Positions 1-6,176 of a DNA stretch of 7,955 nucleotides are shown here, piece by piece. The stretch spans positions 694 to 8,648 of the forward strand of contig JAESRJ010000247.1 of the NCBI GenBank assembly GCA_016764715.1, in the 5' to 3' direction. The translations under genes and the position numbers were made by a program. Numbering within the stretch: the first letter of the stretch is position 1; every line of letters starts with the position of its first letter. The DNA is from Kordiimonadaceae bacterium (lineage in GTDB: Bacteria > Pseudomonadota > Alphaproteobacteria > Sphingomonadales > Kordiimonadaceae). The notes beneath the pieces were generated by a model, which was given only the letters and a program-made list of their open reading frames with translations, did no database searches and was not told the origin of the DNA.

Positions 1-540
1 CACTTTAAGGCTGAGTATAAAGAGCGCACGACTGATGGCTGGTCAAAAATGAAAAGCCTCGGTCCCGCGTTTGAAGATATACCCATCATGGGCCTTTCTG
101 CTTCAGCTAAAGGCACTTTAGTTTTTGACGAATTCACCAGGGATGGGAACGGTACTCTTCGGTATTCAAAACTGGTTGACGGCAAGCGTGAAGCACCAAG
201 GGCATTGCCTAAAGAAATCAATACAGGCATGTGGAATGCCCATCCGTTCATCGCCCCAGACGAGAGTTACATTTTGTGGGACGGACAAAGGGCAAGTGGG
301 TTTGGCGAAGGTGACCTCTATATCAGTTTCCGTCAGCCAGATGGTTCCTGGGGCGAAGGCATCAATCTCGGCGACAAGGTAAACACAGACGCTCAAGAAG
401 GCGGCCCACAGGTCACACCTGACGGAAAATATCTCTTTTTCAATAGAATGGTGCCGTTAGCAAACGGCGATACGGGTTCTCAATCAGACTTATACTGGAT
501 CGATGCTCAGGTAATCGAGAACCTCCGGCCCAAGCCATAA
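1..540 (+). CDS. PD40 / TolB-like beta-propeller protein, C-terminal part (5' end outside window)
   Basis: The frame is open from base 1 (HFKAEYKERTTDGWSK...) to a TAA at 538-540, so the gene enters from the left and only about 179 C-terminal residues are visible. The ATG at 49 is internal and need not be the start. Seen: repeated PD40 blades, including HPFIAPDESYILWDG and GPQVTPDGKYLFFNR, and between them LYISFRQPDGSW followed by NLGDKVNT. This is the spacing typical of PD40 propellers related to TolB. The ending DLYWIDAQVIENLRPKP looks like a natural C-terminus of this group. Such proteins are usually periplasmic or lipoproteins and bind other proteins or sugars; the partner cannot be read here. 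The 3' end is followed after 32 bp by an inverted-repeat element that could act as a hairpin in the transcript. The family is fairly sure, the specific role unknown. Confidence 0.85.
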   Translation, partial: HFKAEYKERTTDGWSKMKSLGPAFEDIPIMGLSASAKGTLVFDEFTRDGNGTLRYSKLVDGKREAPRALPKEINTGMWNAHPFIAPDESYILWDGQRASGFGEGDLYISFRQPDGSWGEGINLGDKVNTDAQEGGPQVTPDGKYLFFNRMVPLANGDTGSQSDLYWIDAQVIENLRPKP

Positions 541-572
541 CCCTGCGGTAGGAAAAGGCACTGTAGAGATAT

Positions 573-654
573 GGGGACGCAGGAGAATTATGTCGCCACA
601 ACTTGATAGGATATTTAATCCATGTTCAACTACGGCAAATCAAAGTACGTCCCC
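573..654 (+). repeat. MITE-like repeat, copy A (best preserved, 82 bp)
   Basis: The element begins GGGGACGCA and ends TACGTCCCC. These ends are inverted repeats of each other with 8 of 9 positions matching and the outer 7 (GGGGACG/CGTCCCC) perfect. Its 3' half (606-653) aligns without gaps to 763-810 with 40 of 48 identities. Its head GGGGACGCAG (573-582) and its tail recur at 7331-7380. No ORF lies inside. Small non-coding elements of this shape are often moved in trans by a transposase such as an IS200/RAYT-type enzyme; none is in the window, so the mobilising enzyme is unknown. Confidence 0.7.
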
Positions 655-762
655 GCCCTTTGCGCTTCGTATAGCAAGACGAAGGGATCTACCCGCTTTT
701 GTTACGGCGGTGGTTCGTGAAAAACCAAAGTGAATTTATGTAACCTAAGGAGTTCTGGAGGC

Positions 763-810
763 ATAGGATATTTAGTCCAAGTTCGACTACGAGAAAACAG
801 AGTACATCCC
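763..810 (+). repeat. MITE-like repeat, copy B (3' half only)
   Basis: This 48-bp segment matches 606-653 at 40 of 48 positions in the same orientation, from ATAGGATATTTA through GTACATCCC. The GGGGACG head is missing, so this is a truncated copy. Its terminal CGTCCC has changed to CATCCC, consistent with an older, decayed copy. Confidence 0.65.
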
Positions 811-834
811 AATAACTCGTATGCAGCCGACCAA

Positions 835-899
835 CCCCATCTAGGCGGATCTAACTGGGGCTGCCTTATGACTGTCCGAGTTGACAGGCATAGTGCCTG
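835..899. repeat. Pair of adjacent hairpins in the convergent spacer
   Basis: The first hairpin pairs CCCCATCTAG (835-844) with CTAACTGGGG (851-860) around GCGGAT, 8 of 10 pairs. The second is CAGGCA (885-890), centre TAG, TGCCTG (894-899), with six perfect pairs. Neither is followed by a T-run on either strand, so they are not standard intrinsic terminators. They may belong to the same repeat-rich insertion remnant as copies A and B. Confidence 0.45.
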
Positions 900-941
900 G
901 TTGGGTTAGCAGGGCTATAGATTGGCAACAAAAGGAAAGCG

Positions 942-963
942 GGCGGATACTCAGCAAACCGCC
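942..963 (-). terminator. Weak terminator candidate for the secreted-domain gene
   Basis: On the minus strand a GGCGG stem (plus 959-963) pairs with CCGCC (plus 942-946) around a 12-nt loop, followed by CGCTTTCCTTTT. It begins about 15 bp beyond the stop codon at 978-980. The stem has only five pairs and the T-run is interrupted, so confidence is low. Confidence 0.3.
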
Positions 964-977
964 GAACACCAGTCAGT

Positions 978-1373
978 TTAACTAGTGTCACTTTCTTGTC
1001 GCTTAAATTTAAGGGGAGTTTCACGTCCTCGCTGAAACCACGTTCCTTGGATTGTTTCAAAAGTAGCATCGATGGTACCTTTATAGTCGCCGTCTACCTG
1101 CATCACAGTAAAAACAACACTTCCCCCAACAAGAATTACATCAGAAATGAGAAGTTCGTTGTTACCTCGTTCGGGGTTTACAAGCGAGCCTGTACCATCT
1201 GAAGAGATCGTTAAAATTAAAGGCAACTGTCGCTCCTCAGAAATTAGGAGAACGCCATTCCAAGTTCCAACTAGCTTCTTAAAGGTATCATCCGAAATTG
1301 CGGCATTTGATACCATCGCCGTAAGAAACAAAACTCCCACCAGCATGTAAGCTAGACTGTTTTTAAAGAGCAT
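978..1373 (-). CDS. Small secreted protein with a stand-alone hydrolase-associated beta domain (131 aa)
   Basis: Start choice: an upstream TTG (1386-1388) is in frame, but the Shine-Dalgarno GGAGG (minus strand, plus 1382-1386) overlaps it and sits 8 nt before the ATG at 1371-1373, so the ATG is the start. Residues 1-24 form a signal peptide (MLFKNSLAYMLVGVLFL...) with a probable SNA|AIS cleavage site. The mature part (about 107 aa) runs VGTWNGVL, LPLILTI, DGTGSL, ISDV, GDYKGTI, GTWFQRG, PLKFKR. This alternating GTW...GTI...GTW pattern resembles the small beta-rich domain that often precedes secreted alpha/beta hydrolases or serine hydrolases; here no hydrolase follows. It is probably periplasmic and binds something or assists a partner, which is inference. 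The gene lies 147 bp downstream of the permease gene on the same strand, with a perfect dyad in the gap. It could be read through from the permease or have its own regulated promoter. Confidence 0.75.
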   Translation of the reverse strand: MLFKNSLAYMLVGVLFLTAMVSNAAISDDTFKKLVGTWNGVLLISEERQLPLILTISSDGTGSLVNPERGNNELLISDVILVGGSVVFTVMQVDGDYKGTIDATFETIQGTWFQRGRETPLKFKRQESDTS

Positions 1374-1381
1374 AAATTTTT

Positions 1382-1386
1382 CCTCC
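1382..1386 (-). promoter_or_regulatory. Ribosome binding site that fixes the start at 1373
   Basis: The minus strand carries GGAGG followed by 8 nt and ATG. It overlaps the in-frame TTG five codons upstream, which rules out that TTG as the start. Confidence 0.75.
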
Positions 1387-1403
1387 AATATTGCGACTTA
1401 TCC

Positions 1404-1422
1404 TGAATGGCTAGGCCATTCA
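1404..1422. promoter_or_regulatory. Perfect 19-bp dyad, operator-like
   Basis: TGAATGGC, centre TAG, then GCCATTCA: two perfect 8-bp arms around a 3-bp centre. It starts about 30 bp upstream of the secreted-protein start codon, within the 147-bp gap after the permease. No T-run follows on either strand, which argues against a terminator and for a DNA-binding site or an intercistronic RNA hairpin. TTGAAT at its edge on the minus strand could overlap a -35 box; no clear -10 was found. Confidence 0.45.
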
Positions 1423-1520
1423 ACTTTCGACTGTCTGAGCAAGAAAGTCCCCAAACACTTTCACAAACCATTTTGCAGTCGGAAACTAAACTAGGCTGAC
1501 TGCGACACAGTAGTGCTCCA

Positions 1521-3956
1521 CTATTCGTACCGGAGAGATCCAATAGGCAATGACCTTGAAACCCTTACTGAATGCCAGGCAACCGCCAACCAAGACATAG
1601 CAATAGTCATCAAACTACCGACCAGAAAATATCCAATTTCAATATCAATGCGATATTCGAACCCATCTAGATATTCTCGCGAAATAAAATAGGCCAAAGG
1701 CCATGCCATAAGCCCCCCAAACACTACTGGCTTCGTGAACTGCCAAACCATCAATTTGAGGATCTTCCAATTCGTGGCACCATAAACTTTACGCACGCCA
1801 ATCTCTTTAGTCCGCCGGCTGGCCGAATAGACCGACAATGCATAAAGCCCCATGCACGCGATAATGATCGACACACCAAAAAAAACCGCTAACAAAAAGG
1901 CCATTTTTCGGTCTTCCAAATACAAAGCATCAATAGCGTCATCTAAATAATAAAACTCAAACGGAATTTCGGATGCATGATTGCGCCAGACTTCCTCTAG
2001 CTCCCTATGCACCTGGATCAAATCTACGTTGGGGTCATATTCAATTGTGAACGCGTAGAACAATTCCGGATTCATATAATATATGTAAGGCCGTATTTTT
2101 TCTTTAAGGGATCGTGGGTGAAAGTCTTCAACAACGCCGACAATTGTCAGGTCCAATCGCCGCCACTTGATGTGCTTACCAATTGCTTCATCAGCGCTAC
2201 TAAAACCAAACTGTTTAATAGTGGCCTCATTGAGCACAATTGAGCCCGGAACGCCTCTACGCCTCCTATCATTGTTAAATGATATCTGATCCAATTCAGA
2301 TTCCGCAGACAAATACCGGCCACTCTTCAGGGGTATTTGATACTGCTCAAAGAAATTAGCACTTATTGACCTGTGGCTGAATGTAACTCTGCGATCTGGA
2401 CCATCTCCAGTGAGTGTTGCAACGGAGCCGTTATAAAGTCCATCGGCAGGCACTGCTCTGGATATGGAAACACTTTTAACTGTCCCCAAATTACGCATCT
2501 CATTTGCCAAAATATCGGCACTAACAACACGCTCAATATTTCGAATTACGAGTTTTTTATCAAAAGAAAACCCCAATGGCTGACTGCCAATAAGCTGGTC
2601 TTGCTGAAACAATACAAATACAAAAATTGCCAAAGTGGTAGCCACACTGAATTGAGCTGAAACAAGATAAAATTGAATTCCCCTAAACCCGCCAACACTG
2701 TGTTTTTTACCGAAGTTAAAAAGATTTATAGGCTTAAAGGACGCAGCTACAAGTGCCGGGTAGACGCCCCCGAGTACACCGATCACCGTCACTAGTAGTA
2801 CTGAAAAAACAACCACCTGCGCTTTGCCCAACATGCCAAAACCAAGGGGCTTGCCTAAGAAACTAGACATAAAAGGCAGCACCGCTTCTACTAATGAAAC
2901 AGCTAATAACAATGACAAAAGCGCAAAAATAACACTCTCACCTATATACTGAAATACTAAATGTTTCTTTTGGGCCCCAAGAATTTTGCGTACGGCTACT
3001 TCCTTCGAGCGCTCCATGGTGTGCGCAAGGGACATGTTAACAAAGTTAACCGTAGCAACACACAAAATTAGCACTGCTATTATTGACAGACTATATACAA
3101 TGCGCCAATCACCTGGGGGCTTAATATGTTCAATCGCATTGTAAGCTAGGTGCACGTCTTTAATGTCCATTATCAAAGAAAAATCGTGCGCGCCGCCGTC
3201 CTTTCCTCGGTGATGAGGCGGCACGGCAAAATCCAAAAAAGCCGCCATTCTTGAATTAATCAACTGTGGATCCACACCTGGTTTCAACTTTAGATAGGTA
3301 TACCCTTGTTTCCACCCCCAGTTTCGCGGAATGCGGGGCCCCAACTGAGGGTCGTTTGGAATGTATTTAATAATGACCTCAAAATCGAACTGGCTATTTG
3401 CGGGCAGGTCTCTAAATACACCGCCAACTTTAAAATCGCGCTTACCGTCAATCGTGATAACACCTTGTCCAATAGCATCACCGTCAAACAACTTTGCGGC
3501 CATTTTTTCTGATATAAAGGCCGTATTGTAATCAAACTGAGCCCTGTCGGGAACGCCGTCCAAGAACTGAATAGGCAATACATCAAGAAAGTTATTGTCC
3601 ACCCTCCACACATCTTGCAGCACAGGGGAGTCCCCAATTTTCAGAACTCTCGGTTCTTTGAAAATTTGGGTAACGAATTCGATTTCCGGAAAATATCTTT
3701 TTAAGGCGGATTTGGCAGCAAGGGGCGACATAACAGTAAGTTCGGGTGTCCCATTATTAGCGTCATACCCTGTCTGGTAAATATACAGGTTTTTTTCGTC
3801 GGGCCACCAGTTATCATAGCTCAACTCGAAATGTACAAAAAGTGCAATCAAGAAGGCGGCGCTGAGCCCAAAAGTCAAACTAAACAGGCTGACAATGTTG
3901 CTGAGTAGATGCTTCCGAAAATTTCGAAGCGCACTCAAAAAACCAAAAGAAAACAA
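1521..3956 (-). CDS. MacB/FtsX-type ABC transporter permease (811 aa)
   Basis: Inner-membrane permease with two tandem MacB-like units. Seen: TM1 about 19-42; periplasmic core about 43-280; TM2-4 about 286-307, 338-362 and 378-402; TM5 about 428-450; second periplasmic core about 451-685; TM6-8 about 687-708, 740-760 and 771-794. Each FtsX domain carries the cytoplasmic coupling motif, RSKEVAVRKILGA (316-328) and RRTKEIGVRKVYGA (714-727). The C-terminus PIGSLRYE is the usual family ending, so the gene is complete. The start is TTG (3954-3956): a strong GGGAGGGGG lies just upstream and no ATG follows before residue 76. Family members couple to a LolD/MacB-like ATPase to drive mechanotransmission or export of peptides or other envelope substrates. 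No ATPase is encoded nearby, so it is an orphan permease here and its substrate is unknown. Confidence 0.9.
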   Translation of the reverse strand: MFSFGFLSALRNFRKHLLSNIVSLFSLTFGLSAAFLIALFVHFELSYDNWWPDEKNLYIYQTGYDANNGTPELTVMSPLAAKSALKRYFPEIEFVTQIFKEPRVLKIGDSPVLQDVWRVDNNFLDVLPIQFLDGVPDRAQFDYNTAFISEKMAAKLFDGDAIGQGVITIDGKRDFKVGGVFRDLPANSQFDFEVIIKYIPNDPQLGPRIPRNWGWKQGYTYLKLKPGVDPQLINSRMAAFLDFAVPPHHRGKDGGAHDFSLIMDIKDVHLAYNAIEHIKPPGDWRIVYSLSIIAVLILCVATVNFVNMSLAHTMERSKEVAVRKILGAQKKHLVFQYIGESVIFALLSLLLAVSLVEAVLPFMSSFLGKPLGFGMLGKAQVVVFSVLLVTVIGVLGGVYPALVAASFKPINLFNFGKKHSVGGFRGIQFYLVSAQFSVATTLAIFVFVLFQQDQLIGSQPLGFSFDKKLVIRNIERVVSADILANEMRNLGTVKSVSISRAVPADGLYNGSVATLTGDGPDRRVTFSHRSISANFFEQYQIPLKSGRYLSAESELDQISFNNDRRRRGVPGSIVLNEATIKQFGFSSADEAIGKHIKWRRLDLTIVGVVEDFHPRSLKEKIRPYIYYMNPELFYAFTIEYDPNVDLIQVHRELEEVWRNHASEIPFEFYYLDDAIDALYLEDRKMAFLLAVFFGVSIIIACMGLYALSVYSASRRTKEIGVRKVYGATNWKILKLMVWQFTKPVVFGGLMAWPLAYFISREYLDGFEYRIDIEIGYFLVGSLMTIAMSWLAVAWHSVRVSRSLPIGSLRYE

Positions 3957-3961
3957 ATAAA

Positions 3962-3970
3962 CCCCCTCCC
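3962..3970 (-). promoter_or_regulatory. Strong ribosome binding site supporting a TTG start
   Basis: The minus strand reads GGGAGGGGG, with the GGAGG core 8 nt before the TTG at 3954-3956. With no ATG in frame for 75 codons downstream, this site decides the permease start. Confidence 0.7.
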
Positions 3971-4169
3971 AAAAAATCTAGTCCCCACAGAGTATTTTTT
4001 AGAATCGCAACCTAAACTATCGTGCTTTCCCGCGCCGTCTTTTGATTTCTAAAGAACGCTACAGCAAGAAAAGACATTCATAGTTACAGTACAGTAAAGG
4101 AAAATATACATACCTAAGAAACAAATGCAATCATCACGGTTAGATGTTCGCCCGACCAAACCCACCAAC

Positions 4170-4184
4170 GCAAGCTCAGCTTGC
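4170..4184. repeat. Perfect 15-bp palindrome with one-base centre
   Basis: GCAAGCT, C, AGCTTGC: seven perfect pairs around a single C. No T-run follows in either direction, and one base is too short for an RNA loop, so as DNA it would suit a dimeric protein. It lies about 215 bp upstream of the permease start and 257 bp upstream of the nhaD start. In the minus-strand frame the same bases read QAELAL, so it could be chance within an old coding sequence. Confidence 0.35.
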
Positions 4185-4428
4185 AAAATTACATTTGCCT
4201 CGGAAAGGCGGGCGTTCTGCTCGCTTGGATACTGGGCGTATGATTTTTGGTCGGTAAGAGACGGTACGGAAAATGGAGTTAACCAGGCGATAAACGCGTT
4301 GCCGTTCAGCGTTGCCCTTGGTTCCAAAATCTAGATGGGCGCCGCAAAACATGGTTTACGCCAGCACACTTTATGCTATTGAATTCTAAATAAAGATTGA
4401 TTAGGCATTTGCCATCGAAAAAACACGT

Positions 4429-4433
4429 AGGGG
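4429..4433 (+). promoter_or_regulatory. Ribosome binding site of nhaD
   Basis: AGGGG stands 7 nt before GTG 4441 and 4 nt before TTG 4438, favouring the GTG by spacing. Confidence 0.5.
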
Positions 4434-4440
4434 CGCTTTG

Positions 4441-5835
4441 GTGAAGTATCTATTTCTCGTTCTTCTTATTGTAAACATGCCGAGTGCTGCAATGGCTTCA
4501 GAAGCTACAGTGGCCGCCGTTGATCTTACCGACCACTGGGTCGGTTACGCTGCCTTGGCGATATTTGTTTTGGCATACTGCTTTGTGATTTTGGAGGAGA
4601 AACTGCACCTCCGAAAGTCTAAACCGGTTTTATTAGCGGCGGGACTAATTTGGATTCTCATTGCAGCCTATTATGCCGCCAACGGCATGCCCCACGCGGC
4701 TGAAATAGCGATCCGTCATAATTTTCTAGAATATACCGAGTTGTTTTTCTTCCTTCTGGTCGCCATGACATACGTAAATGCAATGCTGGAACGGGGTGTT
4801 TTTGACGCACTGCGTGATTGGCTGGTGGCTAAGAAATTTAGTTATAAAGCCTTGTTTTGGTTAACCGGTATTTTGGCGTTCTTTATTTCTCCGATTGCAG
4901 ATAATTTAACGACGGCGTTGATTATGTGCGCGGTGGTCTTGACGGTTGGGAAGGACGAACCCAAATTCATTGCATTGAGCTGTATCGGCATTGTTGTAGG
5001 CGCAAATGCAGGGGGGGCATTCAGCCCCTTTGGTGACATCACAACGCTCATGGTTTGGCAAAAAGGCATTATTGAGTTTTCAGTTTTCTTCAGCTTGTTC
5101 CTGCCGTCTGTTGTTAACTATCTCATTCCGGCCTTCATTATGCAGTTTGCGATTCCAACGGGAGCACCAAGCTTTGATGGAGACGAAATTGCTAGCATCA
5201 AACAGGGTGGCTTAGTTATTGTTGCTTTGTTTATTGCAACTATTATTACGGCCGTATCATTCCATAATTTTCTGCATCTACCGCCTGTTTACGGCATGAT
5301 GCTTGGACTGGCGTACCTTAAGTTTTTTGGCTATTACCTGCGAAAAACTAATGCGCGCGGCGGTGACCCCTCAGGCACACCCTCCGAGCATGATCCCCAA
5401 GAGGGCTTTGATATTTTCGCTAAAATTGCCAAAGCCGAGTGGGATACGCTATTCTTTTTCTACGGCGTGATTATGGCGGTAGGGGGCCTAGGTTTCCTTG
5501 GCTATCTCGGAATGGCTTCCGAATATGTTTACGGCGAACTGGGACCTACTACAGCCAATATTTTAGTAGGAATATTGTCAGCCATTGTGGACAATATTCC
5601 AGTTATGTTTGCTGTTCTAACGATGAACCCAGATATGTCTCAGATGCAGTGGTTGTTGGTCACCTTAACAGCTGGCGTTGGCGGCAGTTTATTATCAGTT
5701 GGCTCAGCTGCTGGCGTTGCATTGATGGGGCAAGCAAGAGGGTATTATACCTTTTTTGGCCACCTTAAATGGGCACCCGTTATTGGTTTGGGCTATGCAG
5801 CGAGCATTTACTGTCACCTGCTCATCAATGGCTAA
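4441..5835 (+). CDS. nhaD: NhaD-type Na+/H+ antiporter (464 aa)
   Basis: Inner-membrane antiporter of the NhaD family (ion transporter superfamily) that expels Na+ (or Li+) in exchange for protons and supports growth in salt and at alkaline pH. Start choice: AGGGG (4429-4433) is 7 nt before GTG 4441 but only 4 nt before TTG 4438, so GTG is preferred. Residues 1-19 look like a cleavable signal peptide (AMA|SEA), usual for NhaD. Then come EEKLHLRKSKPVLLAAG (52-68), SPIADNLTTALI (150-161), GANAGGAFSPFGDITT (187-202), AEWDTLFFFYGV (332-343), VDNIPVMFAVLTMNPDM (383-399) and the Gly/Ser-rich GVGGSLLSVGSAAGVALMG (412-430). The polar Asp/Asn/Ser residues in these membrane motifs are those expected for ion binding. 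Length and hydrophobic profile are normal and the C-terminus HLLING is intact. A single-gene unit, with a hairpin 20 bp after the stop. Confidence 0.95.
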   Translation: MKYLFLVLLIVNMPSAAMASEATVAAVDLTDHWVGYAALAIFVLAYCFVILEEKLHLRKSKPVLLAAGLIWILIAAYYAANGMPHAAEIAIRHNFLEYTELFFFLLVAMTYVNAMLERGVFDALRDWLVAKKFSYKALFWLTGILAFFISPIADNLTTALIMCAVVLTVGKDEPKFIALSCIGIVVGANAGGAFSPFGDITTLMVWQKGIIEFSVFFSLFLPSVVNYLIPAFIMQFAIPTGAPSFDGDEIASIKQGGLVIVALFIATIITAVSFHNFLHLPPVYGMMLGLAYLKFFGYYLRKTNARGGDPSGTPSEHDPQEGFDIFAKIAKAEWDTLFFFYGVIMAVGGLGFLGYLGMASEYVYGELGPTTANILVGILSAIVDNIPVMFAVLTMNPDMSQMQWLLVTLTAGVGGSLLSVGSAAGVALMGQARGYYTFFGHLKWAPVIGLGYAASIYCHLLING

Positions 5836-5846
5836 AACACGCTCAG

Positions 5847-5876
5847 AAAGAAAACGCCTTAGGTTTCTCCTAAGGC
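5847..5876. terminator. Hairpin terminator, mainly for the minus strand
   Basis: GCCTTAGG (5856-5863), loop TTTCT, CCTAAGGC (5869-5876): eight perfect pairs. On the minus strand it is followed by GTTTTCTTT (plus 5847-5855), a fair T-run, and it overlaps the stop codon of the IS66 remnant, so it was probably that transposase's terminator. On the plus strand it sits 20 bp after nhaD but lacks a T-run, so termination of nhaD here would be weak. Confidence 0.6.
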
Positions 5877-6111
5877 CACCTCTTTGAGCCCTTTTTCATT
5901 GAAGCCCCCCGGCAGGACTTCACGGGTGCGGCTGATCAGGTATTCAGCAATAGTTTCCAACGCCCAGGTCAGCTATGCCTACGGCTAGATGCCGTTGAGT
6001 TTGGCTGTCCGAGAGTTCTGGGAATATCGCGGAACTACCCGCGCCAGAAGCTTCATCAGAATGCGGTCCTAAAGATAGAGGCTTTACAGCGAAGTTACTG
6101 ACGGTAGGTTA
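5859..6111 (-). pseudogene. IS66-family transposase (TnpC), decayed C-terminal fragment
   Basis: Read on the minus strand in two frames, this looks like the C-terminus of IS66 TnpC. The first frame (6108 down to about 6015) gives SNFAVKPLSLG and HSDEASGAGSSAIF, comparable to the family's NAIRPFVIG and LFSDTVAGAKASA. The second frame (about 6019 down to 5859) gives SRTAKLNGI, then P, A, then LTWALETIAEYLISRT and REVLPGGF, comparable to ETAKLNGIDPQAWL, a leucine-rich helix and DELLPW. The join needs one frameshift near 6011-6020. Three TAG codons (plus 5985-5987, 5979-5981, 5973-5975) interrupt the I-x-P-x-A-x-L stretch. The NWL of the usual GRKNWLFSD is missing. The family motifs are quoted from memory and no alignment was run. 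The catalytic DDE part is absent, so the element is dead. Confidence 0.65.
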
Positions 6112-6162
6112 ACTGCAAACCCGTACTTGGAATTCTGAAAAGATTTCTAAGCCATTCACTAT

Positions 6163-6168
6163 AGGAAG
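6163..6168 (+). promoter_or_regulatory. Ribosome binding site supporting a TTG start
   Basis: AGGAAG stands 8 nt before the TTG at 6177-6179. The next codons encode KKKLL and a hydrophobic stretch, a natural export-signal N-terminus, so the TTG start is well supported. Confidence 0.65.
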
Positions 6169-6176
6169 CAAAAACA

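Larger units (their letters stand above)
541..977. other. 437-bp gene-free spacer rich in repeats and hairpins
   Basis: No credible ORF: the short ones here lack ribosome sites and family resemblance. The stretch holds two copies of a MITE-like repeat (573-654 and 763-810). It also holds a hairpin CTTCGT/ACGAAG (665-670 with 679-684), an imperfect 10-bp-arm hairpin (835-844 with 851-860, 8 of 10 pairs), a perfect hairpin CAGGCA-TAG-TGCCTG (885-899), and a GGCGG/CCGCC stem (942-946 with 959-963). It lies between two convergent genes, so transcripts from both sides run into it. Confidence 0.7.
3957..4440. other. 484-bp divergent intergenic region
   Basis: Lies between the permease and nhaD, which point away from each other, so promoters of both should be here. 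I could not identify a -35/-10 pair with confidence for either. From about 4125 to 4334 the sequence is open on both strands (69 codons on plus, part of 92 codons on minus). Neither frame has a good start with a ribosome site, and the minus frame has a TAG two codons above its first possible TTG start. The segment also contains a perfect 15-bp palindrome at 4170-4184, and the tandem TACAGTACAGTA lies at about 4085-4096. It may be a fossil of a longer coding or repeat sequence. Confidence 0.5.
5836..6176. other. 341-bp spacer made mostly of a dead insertion element
   Basis: Contains the hairpin at 5856-5876, the IS66-type transposase remnant on the minus strand (5859-6111), and about 65 bp of leader before the exported hydrolase. 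No intact gene and no recognised inverted ends of the element were seen. Confidence 0.6.

Noticed and set aside
996..1350. Plus-strand ORFs across the secreted-domain gene
   Set aside because: They are antisense shadows of a gene with a signal peptide, ribosome site and family-like pattern.
3290..3637. 115-codon minus-strand ORF inside the permease
   Set aside because: Overlaps the permease in another frame, without a family pattern.
4049..4327. 92-codon minus-strand ORF reported as a gene
   Set aside because: No Shine-Dalgarno, a TAG two codons above the first possible TTG start, a cysteine-rich odd tail, and an overlapping open frame on plus. Kept only as a finding about the segment.
4355..4410. 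Sigma-70 promoter for nhaD
   Set aside because: TTTACG and TTGAAT are possible -35 boxes, but no -10 with acceptable sequence and spacing was found.
872..6013. CTGTCCGAG shared between 872-880 and 6005-6013 as a repeat
   Set aside because: A 9-base match without extension on either side can be chance in 8 kb.
5989..6072. 27-codon plus-strand ORF (MPLSLAVREFWEYRG...)
   Set aside because: It lies antisense to the IS66 remnant, lacks a ribosome site and has no known family pattern.
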